The notes beneath the pieces were generated by a model, which saw nothing but the letters and a program-made list of their open reading frames with translations, was not told where the DNA came from and ran no database searches. This document shows, piece after piece, positions 23,705-35,173 of a stretch of 64,000 nucleotides of DNA. Position 1 is the first letter of the stretch. Each line of letters starts with the position of its first letter. The position numbers and the translations under genes are program-made. The DNA lies in contig BDIU01000370.1 in the NCBI GenBank assembly GCA_002118135.1, positions 62,001 to 126,000 on the forward strand. Reading direction: 5' to 3'. The DNA is from Trebouxia sp. TZW2008. Its lineage: Eukaryota > Chlorophyta > Trebouxiophyceae > Trebouxiales > Trebouxiaceae.

Positions 23705-26415
23705 CAGCTGAGGCGACCCAGGCAGGTGCAGTGGACAGGCATATGTGGCCAGCATGGTCTAGATTCAGCTTCCACCAGACCACAACAGCATGGGCTGTAC
23801 CTGCTGCAGTGACTGGAACCTGCACATGACATGGGCACAGTGGCTTCTCCTGATAAGGACTGCTTTGGTCAGCAAGATGTTGTCCTAATGCTGGAGTGTC
23901 CCTAGTTCCTGGTTTTACTGGCAGCCAGAATGCAGTGATTGGGTGATTGCCTTACGCCAATGTCCTTATACCGACAATTTATTCAATGAGAAATACTGTG
24001 TACATGTACAGTTGAATGATAGCTCCGGCTTGCATGAAATATGTATCGTTCCAGAGAAGATTGTCATGCGCAGAAGATGACGTACAAACATTTGTTGTAA
24101 GTGCACCACGAGCATGGAAGAGCAGTGCAAAGTCTCAATGTGCTGGAAGTGATGTGTGCAATGAAATGCGGCATGCAAGCCGGTCCACAGCTGTTGTGTT
24201 ATAAAGGCCCAGAGGCGACATGCTTCCTTGAATGTAAGCTGTGATGTTCATGTAAACTTGCTGGACGCAGCAGCAGGCGGTGCCCACCTCTATCTGCCGT
24301 GAGCCATCACCGTCAGGAGGGCTTGCAAAGTCAAATTGGAACAACTCAAAAGGTTCTGACAGCAGCAAGCGGTCAGGCCACAGCTGATCCACATGGCAAG
24401 CATGCATTTGGCACTGAGCAGCCACATGCTGATCGTCACTTCCACTACTGACGCCAGCTGTGGCTCTTGAACCTCTTTCATCTCGACTATCATCTCCGCA
24501 GCTGGCAGAAGTTGAGGTTGTTGCACCATCTTCATGCCGACTTTTGTCTTTGTGTCTGCCAGAGGCTGTTGCTGAGCCAGACCCCGCTTGTGGATTGTTG
24601 TCTGATGTTTGATCTGCTGCTTGATCTGCTGAACATGATGCTGATGCCATTGCAAATCTTGCTGGTGCTTTGTCGTCTGTTGCTTGATGTGCTGAACGTG
24701 ACAAGGACTGCGAGTGGGTTTGATGTGACGTCCTGGCATCAGGTTGCTGAGGAGATTGTGCTGCAAGGATTGGGCTTTGCACCAGTTGCCCGTAAACAGT
24801 AGCAGTCGCAGGGATCACAGTACCACCTGGCTGAAGCAATGGAGGGTATCAGCAATGGTTGGTGATGATGAGGCTATCAAAGTTGGTTGTGACCCAATGC
24901 TGATGTAAGCAAGGTCAAACTTGACTTCACTTATGAAACATGTTGATTCACACAAGGTGTGTGCTGTTAGCAGCCAATGCAGGTGTTTACGCCGTAACAG
25001 GAGCCGCATCCGCTAAACTTCAATGACACTGAGATGTTATGCACTGTTTTAACTCATACAAATGCCCCACTGATCAGGACAGGTAATGCCATTGATATAC
25101 AGCAGCTGAAATCGGGACATGTGCCGCCATGGGCAGCATGCAAGATGAGAGTGGAAAGAGCAAGACAAAACATGACAGCACCTGTGAACTTCAGTGGGAA
25201 TATCGCTGTTGAAGTTGGTTGCATACCTGCAGTAAATACTCAACCGCATGCCGCATGGTCGGCAGGATACCCTCGCCCAACAGCTCAGAGTCAAAGATCT
25301 CTGTCACTATGACATCAGCCTTGCGAGGCATGTCAATGCTGGCAGCAGCTGCAGCATTAGCTGTCTGGTGTGCTGCTGCATGCTTTTTGCGTTTTGCAGC
25401 CACAGATGTCATGTTTGTGTCACTTCTGTGCTCTGTTGAGCCTGGGGCTATAGCTGCTGAGTCACTCAGAGTGCTGGAGCTTGGTGGAGATACTAACAGC
25501 TCATCAGACCGCTTCTGGCAAATTGTGATCATGTCTGAAAGCTGGTTCTGAGCAACAAGCTGATGTGCCAACTGCACCATGGCAGGATAAACCTCACAAG
25601 CCGTAATCAGAGGCTTGCTGCTACCTGGCAGACCAAAAGAGGTTCAGTGCACTGAATGCAACCCAAGTGTTGCAAGCTACAGTCAATATCTATGGGGAAA
25701 TACATATCAAAAGCTGTGATTAGAGGCTTGCTGCTACCTGACATATGAGAAACAACCTGTAGACATTGATTGCCTCTCAGGAGTTGCATGCTACATTCAA
25801 GGTTTGATGCGCTGTGATCAGAGGCTTGCTGCCATCTGGCGTAGCAAAAAGAGTTTGTGGAAATCAGGTGCCACCCAAGAGTTGCATGCTACACTGAAGA
25901 TTCAGTGTGCCATGACTACTTTGTGTGTTGCAAGTCTTGCCAATCAGTACATTTTGTGCAAGACTTGCCTGATGAGGACAACAGGGAATATCTTGCTGCC
26001 AGCATAGCCAGCAGACCAGTTCCAGTACCAATGTCCAGGATGTGCTGACCTGCAAGTTTCATGGGGATACATGGGCTGGGTGCTTGCAGACTGCAGGTCA
26101 CAAATTGCAGCCTGCTCATTCCATGCATACCTGGCCTAATAAAATCTTCAAGGCATGCAGCATAAGCACAATTTCTCCTATGGTCTGTGAGCATGTCTAG
26201 ATACAACGAATTCGCCAGGCCCGGAACCGCTGAGCTTTCAACTGCAGATGAATCACAGCTCTACATGGCAACAGCAGACACCACAACGCGTGAGCCATAA
26301 TCAGTGTGGTAGAGTGGTTCGAACTCCAAGTGTTTGGTAGATGCAAGCTGTCACCGTCATGTATTTCGATCCATTCCACATTGCCGGTAAGCGGGTTGAA
26401 CTTTTGGGCGAACAT
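19523..26415 (-). CDS. PRMT7: Protein arginine methyltransferase 7
   Basis: SAM-dependent arginine methyltransferase with two tandem PRMT modules. Exons (minus): 26355-26415 (ATG, in-frame stop 6 bases upstream), 26131-26241, 25969-26049 (GC donor), 25227-25624, 24288-24830, about 23432-23819, 22823-23214, 22092-22309, 21754-21827, 21072-21176, 20537-20714, 20066-20144, 19523-19750; phases agree, only the 23432 donor is weak. Module 1: 'MFAQKFNPLTGNVEW', motif I 'ILDIGTGTGLLAML', double-E loop 'VTEIFDSELLGEGILP', then 'PGGTVIPATATVYGQL'. Module 2: 'NRLWMLTDADR' and a degenerate motif I ('CITSGAGAWLILMAA'), ending in the plant-like C-terminus 'YKLQAMQLLTVPL'. So only module 1 looks catalytic, as in known PRMT7. 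A Ser/Ala/Gln/Asp-rich insert of roughly 100 residues (exon 24288-24830) and a second (exon 23432-23819) are unusual. Several introns carry echo copies. Confidence 0.92.
21072..21540 (-). repeat. PRMT7 exon 10 and two upstream echoes
   Basis: Exon 21072-21176 is mirrored at about 21255-21340, where CTGTGG became CTATAG (an in-frame stop), and a third, partial copy of the flanking intron (ACCAATTTTCC..AAGCTGATTG) lies near 21470-21510. Confidence 0.85.
22640..22835 (-). repeat. Echo of PRMT7 exon 7 donor (about 163-bp offset)
   Basis: Plus-strand GCACCTGCAAGCAGATGACC at 22804 (the exon end and donor) recurs as GCACCCGCAAGCAGATGACC at 22641 in the next intron. Confidence 0.8.
22694..22773 (-). 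repeat. Hairpin/T-C-tract element, copy 3
   Basis: On the minus strand: GGGCTGCCTCTTTAGACAGA, GACGCCTAACGGCGTAGAC and a T/C tract. Sense orientation in PRMT7 intron 7. Confidence 0.9.
23636..23703. repeat. CAGCAT/CAGCAG trinucleotide repeat in PRMT7 exon 6
   Basis: Codes an Ala/Asp run on the minus strand ('DAAAAAAAAA' type); in-frame coding microsatellite. Confidence 0.85.
23876..23973 (+). repeat. TGTCCTTA-box repeat, copy 1
   Basis: TTGTCCTAATG, GTGTCCCTAG, CAGAATGCAGTGATTGGGTG and ATGTCCTTATA in the same order as the copy at 51595. Confidence 0.7.
25590..25900 (-). repeat. Three tandem copies of PRMT7 exon 4 start
   Basis: The acceptor and start of exon 4 ('GSSKPLITA' coding, with about 70 bases of upstream intron) occur at 25611, 25724 and 25822 (offsets 113 and 98). 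Only the copy nearest the exon body continues in frame. Confidence 0.88.
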
Positions 26416-27135
26416 GCTTCAAGCTCTCAGCGCAAGCTTCACTAACAGTGCTAGGCAATTTGGTGGGCAATGCTCTATGCGACGGTCTTGACGTCGAATC
26501 AAATCGGAAGGCAATGCAGCTGCGTTCGAAGCGTTGTGCAGCAGAAGATGGGACGTGCGTGTGGCTGGTTCGATGCACAATTGCACTTTCACATACTCTC
26601 TGATCAATGCCTGACATGCCAGCTGCTTTAGCAGTCTGTTTTTAGGATCGCTGATCTCATGCACACTACTGCAACCTTCTTTACAGCTCCTGGGCAAATT
26701 CAATCAGGAATGCTACCAGCTGCAGCTAGCAGACATGTGGGCTGTGACAGCGACAAGAATGATTCATTCAGATAATCACTGAGGCGCCATTGCAAGCAGT
26801 CGCAGGCATCTAGTGGGCAGCGTTTGAGGCCTGGTTCTGACGAAGCAAGAATGCGCAGCAGCCAGTCTTTGAGTCGAGAAAGGCCGTGCTTACTCAGACT
26901 AATCTTGCAGCATCTGCTCAGACTCCACCTGCAAGCAATGCAATGTCCTATGAGTTTGCCGTAAACCCGCAGCAAAAGATCAGCAGTAATGCATGCCAAA
27001 GGTGCAAAGCTTCAAATACATGCAAGCGAGAGGGCAGACTCACAGTGTGTTCCGTGAATTCGCCCTGTGCAACGCTGAAGATGAGACTCAAATTTGCAGC
27101 AATGCACGCCAAAGGAGCAAAGCTCCAAATGAAAG
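26416..27135. other. Spacer between PRMT7 and CCT3 with unassigned open frames
   Basis: Two minus-strand open frames (26419-26703 and 26700-26999) look somewhat protein-like but have no good start or family match; the first ends three bases before the PRMT7 ATG. They may be 5' UTR exons or remnants. An echo of the CCT3 3' end lies at 26986-27060. Confidence 0.3.
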
Positions 27136-27175
27136 TTAGCCGACGGGGTGACTCACATTCTCGTGGTCGTCAGTC
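26986..27175 (-). repeat. Echo of CCT3 3' end
   Basis: AATGCATGCCAAAGGTGCAA at 26988 mirrors AATGCACGCCAAAGGAGCAA at 27101, continuing through GACTCACA; the copy lies past the CCT3 stop. Confidence 0.7.
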
Positions 27176-30100
27176 TGTGGTCCTGTAGGTTGACTTGCTC
27201 CACCCTTGCTCTTCTTGGAAATGCCACTTACTATGTCATCTATTCGCAACAGCATGATTGCGCTTTCAACAGATGTTTTGATGGTTTGCACCTGCATGAC
27301 ACGCATAAAACTGTCATTGCTAAGCACAACAGGCTGTAGGAAGTTGGTAGGATATGCAACAGCTTCTCTGCAGTGTTGTCAACAAAATTTTTGCTTGCAT
27401 ACAGCTTGTGGCAACCAGAGTAACAACAACAAGTATGACTGACATGCACCTGTGACAGCACAGCCCGCATCCGTGCATGCTTTAAATACAAAATCTGCAG
27501 TTTTTCTGTGGTACACAATTTACATTACAGTCAATCACAGAAGCATTACCTTGACAGCATAGGGTTCCCACACACCAAGTTCTTTCATGTCTACAATCTG
27601 CCCAGTGTGACCATTCAGCCCAAATGTGCAGTCAGTGTTATCCGCATGCTTGGCTCTGAGCTTGGTCAGTGTTCTGATCACATTGGCGCCACAGTTCTGG
27701 GCAAGTGTGCGTGGAATGACCTCAAGAGCCACACCAACTGCCCTGTAGGGATGCTGCTCCACTCCCTCCACCTGCGCATGTCATATGTGCTGGAGGACAG
27801 GACAGGAAAGGACAGGACAAGACAGAGCCGTTAGGCACGACCAAAAAAGCCTCTTCTCCCTGAAGCAACCTAGCACAATGCTGGGTATGCTGATGGCAGT
27901 GTAGCTATGAAGATGCTGGCGGTTGACAGTCACCTTGCCAATTGCAGTGTGAGCTACAAGGCTCTCAATGGACACAAGCTTGCAGCATCTCTAATGAAAG
28001 GCTTGCTGCACACGCTGCAGGTGAATGTGATCAAGCATTTGTGGCAGTGTAGACGCTGCAGAGCAGCACTGAAGACAGCTAGAGACAGTTGATTGCTCCA
28101 GAACGTACCTACCTGGCCTGCTAAGCCTGCCTAGCATGCATTTTGAATGCATGAAGAATGAAGATGAAGACTATCAATTGATTAAATGGCATGAGTCAGC
28201 AGAGCATTCTGACTTACTGTGGATGCCTTGTCATTGAGACCACGGGAGACTGCCATCTCAACAGCACCTCCACCAGGCACCAAGCGAGGATCTAAGGCAA
28301 CGTTCCTAGCAACCCCCATTGCATCATGAAGGTTCCTCTCCACCTCATTTAGCACATCCTGCAAGCAGCGTACAACTCAGTATGCGCAGTCTGCAGCATA
28401 GCAATGGACTTTCCATTGCAAGTGGATGACACACTGTCTGACAAGAACACTGAGCAGCAACAATGTAAGCATTCGGCATGTTATTCAGGCTGCCTGGTCA
28501 GGCTTCTGCTGTCAGTGTTATTTTCTGAGAGTGCAAAAAGAGAGTATAACAAGTGAGTGCAATGGGTGAGTGCTGCAGGTGAGTGGAACAAATGAGTGCA
28601 ACAAGTGAGTGCAGCAAGTAAGTGCAGCAAGTAAGAGCAACAAGTAAACGCAACAAGCGAGTGGAAAAAGTGCATGCAATATTTTGTGACAAAGGACGCA
28701 ACATGTTCAAGCCTCAAAGCAGCATTGCAGTTCACCTTGGAGGCTCCTCTCAGGATGATGCTGCAGGCCTTGGGTTTCTCACAGTCTACTATGAAGGTGA
28801 AGAACTCATCTCCAATCTTCTGAACCTCAAACAGGCCAGCGCGGGTGCCAATGTCAGACGCCCTGATCTCTGCAACAAGAAGCCATGCAAATGAGCCATC
28901 ACAAACATCGCTCTGTGATGTGAAAAGCTTCAATTGCCACATCATCCACATGATAGTGATGAGAGTCATCATAGTGATGATAGCGATCTAGTGAGGTTGT
29001 ATAGAGCTGTGAAGAGCACACAGCAAGCGCCTCTGAAGTCAATTTGCAAACACTGTCACAGGAAGATGTTAATTGCCAGGAGATGAAGGTCAGCTGCAGA
29101 AGCTGATAGAGATGAGTGTGTGTCTGGGTACTGTCGCCCAAGGAGAGACAGTCTGTGATGCAGCTTACCCTCTGCTCTGTGGACAATTGTGGCTCCACAC
29201 GCCCTTGATATTCTGTTGTTGTCTGTTTTCCTGAGCCGCCTGATGGCACTGATGCCTGCCTTGGTCAGGAAATGCATCGCCAAATCGCTGAGACCCTTTT
29301 CAGTGATGACCACATCCGGCTTGTGCTTGATGATCTCTCCACAGATGCTCTTGATATAGTCCTCTTCCATCTTGAGCAAAGTGGCCCTGCAGGAACACAG
29401 CTCAAAATTATGGCTGCAAGGTTAAGGTTGAGATTGGGTGCCTGCTGACAACAGATCCTGCAGCTGTTGCCTGGATGTCTGAACAAGGTTGGAAAACCTT
29501 TTACAACAAAGCCTGATGCTTCTGTCATTGACTATAACTCCATTTTTGCAATCATAAGGGCACAGATCAACAGATGTTTCAAACCAAGATGGTTGCTGCG
29601 CTCATAACCCAACAACGCTGTAAGCCGTTGCTGCAAGGGGACACAAGTACATATTCAACATGAGGACAAGCTGACACAAGGACAACTGAGAAGCTACCCT
29701 TGCAGTGGTACTTCAGGGTCATAAAAAGTCATGTCAGGGCAAATATATTGGGATGCAATGCATTTGTTGCATCACGAAAACACTGTACATGAGTTATAGT
29801 GCAATGCAATGCAGTTCCAGAACTGTTTCATACCAGTCTTCTTCCTTCTCGATCTCAACATTGGTCTGATTCTCTCCCTTCTTGTACTCAAGCGGGCAGT
29901 CAAGCAGCAAGATACGAGGTTTGTGGATCTTGCGTCGCATGCGACCTGGGGCTACCACATCTTTCTGAAACATGACCCCACTCAACACCCTGCAGTCACA
30001 CAGCCATGACGGTTGTGACTTGCCAGACAATCCATCATTGGCACCACAGCATGCCATGGTGTGTTGCAGTTGACGATCTGTGTCTATACCTGCAGTCCTC

Positions 30101-31250
30101 GATTGCACCGCCTGGAATCTTCTCAATTTTGACATACTTCTTAATGTCAATTTCCCGCTGCCCGCTACCAGTGTCTGACATGACAGTTGTCACAGCATCT
30201 AATGACAACTCCTGCAGATTGTCCACGCCTGATCATATACTGTGTCCGCCTTTTACTGCAGCCTTGCTGGTATACTTTAGGTACAGAGCAGCAAGGTTGA
30301 CAACAGACAAGACTCACCGCCATCAGATTGCCAAACTGGTTTGTGAATTTGGTGCCAATACAGCTGTTGACAATTTTCAGCATCTGTGCTCTATCATTGG
30401 TGTCAATGGGGAAGCTGAGGTCATCAACAATCTTAATGGCATCTTCCAATGCTTTGACATAGCCACGTACAATGACAGTTGGGTGGACATTCCTTTCAAG
30501 GAATGGCTCCGCCATGTGCAGCATCTCTCCAGCTGCAAAAGCCAAACTACTGCCGCTATAGAAATTTGGTGCAAGCAATTGCAACAAAAGATTAAGCAGG
30601 GGCAAGGAACTTCAGACAGCTGCGACAGCACAAGCTGAGGGGATGAATTGCACTGCAAAGGCTTGTACCTAAGATGATGACAGATGTGGTGCCGTCACCA
30701 ACCTCTTCATCTTGTGTCCTGCTCAGCTCGATCATTGACTGCAGCCCAAGTTGACAAGGACTGATTCCTAGACTTGACTATGTCCAGAATGCTCATGGCA
30801 TGCCAACTGGTTCAGCAACCATAGCAGCAGCTGACCTTGGCTGCAGGGTGTGTGACGTCGATTTCTCTCAGTATAGCATTACCATCGTTTGTGAGTACAA
30901 TACCTGCAGAGCATCCATCCTTAGTACAAGGTGGCAGTTCGAGATCTTGCAGCATGCGCATAATAGGCCTGCACATACCTCCTGATGAATCTAAAAGCAT
31001 CTTGAGCATAGCCCTTGGCCCAAGAGTTGTGCGGACAATGTCAGAGACAGCCTGCAGCAAATTTTCAGGATCGTCAGTGCACTTGCTGACTGTTTGCGTC
31101 CTTCGCAGAGAACTTTTAAGCAAGAGGCTGCGGCTGCACAACCCAAAATGGCTGCCAGTTCACCTTGGCAGCCATGATATTGCCCGACTGCGCCTTTTTA
31201 CCGGTCTCCCGCTTGGTGTTAGCTGTCAGAACGGCCATTGGGGCCTGCAT
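27136..31250 (-). CDS. CCT3: T-complex chaperonin gamma subunit
   Basis: Subunit of the cytosolic TRiC/CCT chaperonin that folds actin and tubulin by ATP-driven cycles. Twelve phase-consistent exons (minus): 31164-31250, 30979-31051, 30836-30903, 30669-30738, 30318-30532, 30090-30211, 29834-29989, 29169-29386, 28736-28869, 28218-28358, 27550-27771, 27136-27291, giving 553 residues, the usual length. Marks: '[19 protein letters not shown]', nucleotide-binding 'NDGNAILRE' and 'GDGTTSV', gamma-specific '[10 protein letters not shown]', '[13 protein letters not shown]', '[14 protein letters not shown]', '[17 protein letters not shown]' and the gamma tail '[17 protein letters not shown]'. Complete, with catalytic Asp in GDGTT. 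The last codons may read through a donor-like GTGAGT (27150) to a TAA at 27136, or be spliced there. Confidence 0.96.
27793..27855 (-). repeat. Hairpin/T-C-tract element, partial copy
   Basis: Minus strand: GAGGCTTTTTTGGTCGTGCC, then TAACGGCTCTGTC and a TCCTG-rich pyrimidine tract. Lies directly upstream of the CCT3 exon 11 acceptor. Confidence 0.55.
28545..28665. repeat. Minisatellite in CCT3 intron 9
   Basis: About eight units of roughly 14 bases on the theme GTGAGTGCAACAA / GTAAGTGCAGCAA. Confidence 0.85.
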
Positions 31251-31544
31251 CTTGAAAGACGCTAGGTGCTTGTCAGCGTACTACTGACGCAGCACTCGCT
31301 CAAGACGTCGGAGTGATCACGAAATCAAGGGAGGTGCTGATCGTGCGTACAGAGCAGTAACAATGTGCTATGCAAAGCAAACTACAGCGATTTTACAACA
31401 CAAGATGCGTGCGGAGATTTCAGGCAACAAAAGTCTTGTCGCGGGCTGGTTGTGTAGCGCTCTAAACTGCTCGGAGACCAGGCTGCGAAAACGTTGACCT
31501 AGTTAGGTGTCTGTGCGAATGTGCGACAACCTGTCTGATCAGCA
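31251..31544. promoter_or_regulatory. Divergent promoter region, CCT3 / plastid protein
   Basis: About 290 bases between two divergent starts. No TATA or named operator that I would defend. Confidence 0.35.
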
Positions 31545-32915
31545 GTGCTGAGCTTCTATGCACGCTGCTCGAAGCGCAGGACGGTTGGTCAAGCTACTGA
31601 AGAGGTCAACGCGTTGCAAATCGTCATGTTTCTGCATTGCCATTCAAGTCTTGCTCACTTGAACTGTTACCCTCTGCACCTCAAATCTGGACATATCGCA
31701 CGTAGCGGGCTCAGTAGCACAGCAAACTCCAGATCAAGGCAAAAGCAGTCAACATCACAGTGCGCGTGCCAAGCGCGTCACCAGCAGGCCACCTCTGCGC
31801 AAACAGCGCAGCACATGCCCAGCAGCAGCAGTTGCAGAGGCAGCAAACACGGAAAGCTTCAGCAAATACAACAAAGTCTGAACCGTCTTCCGTTGCACGT
31901 CGTGGCTGTTGTAGCAGCCGTCAGCACCTTAGCAACTCCAGCATTGGCAGATATACAGGTAGCAACTGGTGCCCCTCCTGCAACTTCTACACTTTTACAC
32001 ATGTGTGCTGTCTCTCTGGCTACAGGGAGCCAAAACCATGCTTATCTTTCAGCACATGTCACAACACTTTGCTTGTGCAGACTGTGCCAGCCAGCCAGGC
32101 TACAGAGTATGCCAAACCCATCCCCAGACAGAAAACTGACAAAGGCTTTGTCGCCTTGTTATTCGCTGCGGGTGCAGCTTCGTTGTTTGGCTCTGCCCTT
32201 CTGCTGGAAAAGAACTCCAAACTGTTCCCTGCAATCAACAAGACAAACCAAGTCATGCGTGAAGCAGAGCAAAGAAACAAGGTAAGAGGAGCAATGTTTT
32301 TACTTGACACTTGATTGGCGCCTCCCTTGTTTTCATTGCCGGTGAATCAAACGCATAATCTTTGCTCTTTCAACAGAGCCATTGATTTGCGTCAATCTGC
32401 AAGCCGACTTGACAGATTTTGTTATCATGCAGGGGCGCGCTATAACGCAACAGGCAGTGACTGATCTAGAGCAGCAAGATCAGATGCGGCTGCAAAGGTC
32501 TGTGGAAGCTGGCTTAGCTGATGCTAGGGCAAGGGTTCTCCCTGAGGCAAATGACAGCAACGCCTCTCCTAGCAGCCGCACAGAACCACAAGGTGCAAAG
32601 TCCGGCATCAGCAACTCTTCAAGCAGCAGCACAGAGCCACAAGTTGCAAAGGCTAGCAGCAGCAACCCTTCAAGCAGCAGCACAGAGGCAAAGGATGCAG
32701 GCGCTGACAGCAGCAGCAGCAGCAACAGCTCAGGATCCAGCAGCAATGCATCTGATGACAGTCAAGCAAACAATGGAGCATTTGCTGATGACAAAGTGCC
32801 GTATAGTGCCAAAAACAAGGATGAAGCAAGTTCGAGTCCTGAGCGATCTAAAGGCAGCCAGCTCTCTGACGAGGAGAAACAACAGCAAGCGGTGAAGAGC
32901 ATAACAGGATCTTGA
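31545..32915 (+). CDS. Plastid-targeted membrane protein with Ser-rich tail, family unknown
   Basis: Three phase-0 exons: 31545-31958 (ATG at 31545 or 31626), 32081-32281, 32433-32915; up to 365 residues. The N-terminus is long, basic and Ser/Gln-rich like a green-algal plastid transit peptide, followed by a hydrophobic run ending 'STLATPALA', a typical thylakoid-lumen processing site (A-x-A). A second hydrophobic segment, 'FVALLFAAGAASLFGSALLL', probably spans a membrane. The C-terminal third is disordered, with three rough repeats of a Ser-run plus 'TEPQ/TEAK' unit, then an acidic, Lys-rich end. Together this suggests a thylakoid protein anchored near its N-terminus with a flexible tail. 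I do not recognise the family. Confidence 0.72.
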
Positions 32916-33608
32916 GCAATGTACCCTAGTGCCGAAGTGTGTGCGTTGCTGAAACAGACTTGTGTACAATGCATGACACCTCCAATTTCCTAATCATGTC
33001 AACCGCATGCCTCGTATTCAGGTCAGACTTGGTAACAGTCAGTAGTCTTTGACCAAACTGTTCTCAATTTTCAAGTGCAGGCAGGTTTGCTGTGAACAGA
33101 TACTTCGTGACTTGGTCCCTCAGATTTGCTTTTGAATGTCAGTAGATGCTGAAGTGAGCAGTATCAGGATGATTTCGTATTGAGCACCAGGGCGACCTGG
33201 CACACAATGCTTCGATGCGATTTGATATAGCTGCAATTTGGCAAAATCACCATGCAAGGCTCAACGTGTTACGATCATACGATGTTGCCAATAAAGACTG
33301 CATGCTTTAGGCAAGCATAAGAACTGACATGCTTGCAGCGTGGAGCTAGCGCCTGACAAGGTCATTCAGATGGCTAACTCTGCATTTTTGTCACAAAGAG
33401 GGCCGTTGTTTCCCTTCTTGCGCCGTTGTACCCAGCTTGAAGACTCAAAATGTGGACTCGGATTTGCCACTGAGGCAGCAGTGGTCTGTGCGGTGGTGTG
33501 AGGCTTTGCACATGTTAGGGCTCGACCGTCTGACCTAACAACACCTGACGCAGCAGTGAGCTTCTGCAGTGTGGTGAGCTCACTGAACAGCCTCAGCTGC
33601 ACTTCGCG
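32916..33608. other. Spacer upstream of prohibitin
   Basis: About 690 bases holding the plastid-protein 3' UTR and the prohibitin promoter and 5' UTR. A minus-strand 78-codon frame (33366-33602) has no family signal. Confidence 0.4.
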
Positions 33609-35173
33609 ATGCAGAACCTCAAGAATGTGCGCATGCCTCAGGGCAATGCCGCAGGCAGACTTGGAGGTCTCATCATTGGAGGCGGTGCCTTGCTGTATGG
33701 AATCTCAAACAGTTTGTTCAACGTAGAAGGTGGTCACCGCGCAATCGTTTTCAACAGGATCACTGGAATCAAAGAGAACGTACGTGACTGTAGTCGCCAC
33801 AATGCTGTGAGTCGCCCTGCAAGACCTCACGCAGCTCACCTCAGACTGCATGCTTGACAGGTGTACGAGGAAGGCACCCACCTCATGCTACCATGGTTTG
33901 ATCGGCCAATCATCTATGATGTGCGCACCAGGCCAAATGTCATACAAAGCACGTCAGGGTCAAAGGACTTGCAGATGGTGCGACATCTCATGCATTGCGT
34001 GCTTCATTGAACTCTATGTGGCAAATTTGAGGCAGCAAGCGTTGAAATGTTGACGCACAGCTGTTCCCAGTCTGCATTTCCCCATGCAGGTGAACATTGG
34101 TCTGCGTGTTCTGACACGTCCATTGCCTCCCAAGCTGCCAGAAATCTACAGAACGCTGGGCACAGACTATGCTGAAAGGGTTTTGCCGTCCATCATCCAG
34201 GTACAGCATTGGCAGCATTGGGCAGAAAGGCACAATCTGATATGCATGTGATGCTGGTCAAGGCTCATGCTGTTGCTCCACTGCAGGAAACTTTGAAGAG
34301 CGTCATCGCGCAGTATAATGCCAGTCAGCTGTTGACAATGCGAGAGGTACATCTTTTGTGTACTCCTTGTTTTGCTACAAATGCGACAAATGCTTATCAC
34401 ATCTGCAATTGCCAAGGGGTCAGCGCTTTATTTTTTCCAGGTTGTCAGCAGAGACATCAGACGCATCTTGACACAAAGAGCGCAATACTTCAACATCTAT
34501 TTGGATGATGTCTCCATCACCAACTTGACTTTCAGCAGAGAGTACACTGGTGCTGTTGAAGCTAAACAAGTAGCACAGCAGGAGGCTGAAAGAGCGAGAT
34601 TCATTGTAAGCCATCTGTCAGCCACCTCGATCACAGACTCTATACCAGGTCTTGCAGAAAGCATCTTCATGTGCGTGCAAGAGCGCATGCATATTATATA
34701 AACAGCTTGGCAACATGGCATGGTTGCATGCATTTGATGCTGTCTGCAGCATCTGTGCATTATTTTGCAGCAAGAATCAGAAACCATCAGCAGCCGTTGA
34801 CTCTCCATGTTTGCTCAGGTGGACAAAGCAGAGCAGGACAAGCAGAGTGCCATCATCAAAGCACAGGGAGAAGCCACATCAGCCCGCCTCATTGGAGAAG
34901 CTATTCAGCAGAATCCAGCTTTCATTACACTCAGAAAGATTGAAGCTGCCCGTGACATTGCTGGAACTATCTCAAGCGCTGCAAACAAAGTCTTCCTCAG
35001 CTCAGACAGTTTGCTGTTGAATCTGGTAAGCCTACTCAGTTTGGCACTGCATGAAGCTGGAAACATCAGCATCAAGCTCTTGAGTCCCTGCTGTTGACTG
35101 TGTTGTGTTGACATATGTGTTTCTTGTACAGGGTGACATGGATGTGCTAGGACAACCCCGCGTCAAACGATGA
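33609..35173 (+). CDS. PHB2: Prohibitin, type II (PHB2)
   Basis: Subunit of the ring-shaped prohibitin complex of the mitochondrial inner membrane, which affects m-AAA protease and cristae. Seven exons, all phase 0: 33609-33779, 33861-33977, 34090-34200, 34287-34346, 34441-34605, 34819-35025, 35132-35173; 290 residues. N-terminal anchor '[18 protein letters not shown]', then '[13 protein letters not shown]', '[19 protein letters not shown]', '[20 protein letters not shown]', '[13 protein letters not shown]', '[15 protein letters not shown]', coiled coil '[13 protein letters not shown]' and '[13 protein letters not shown]'. The sequence matches plant type II rather than type I prohibitins. Complete, with a short basic end 'PRVKR'. 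No echo copies here, unlike the neighbours. Confidence 0.97.

Noticed and set aside
25955..25990. AT-AC (U12-type) donor after PRMT7 exon 3 at AAG/ATATTCC
   Set aside because: Does not fit the U12 donor consensus; a GC donor at 25969/25968 gives the right phase.
26700..26999. 99-codon minus-strand frame as a separate gene
   Set aside because: No family signal or clear start; sits in the CCT3-PRMT7 spacer and overlaps the CCT3 echo region.
28545..28665. Regular repeats that might be a CRISPR array or tandem splice donors
   Set aside because: Units are about 14 bases with no spacers, and the GTGAGT words lie on the strand opposite the gene.
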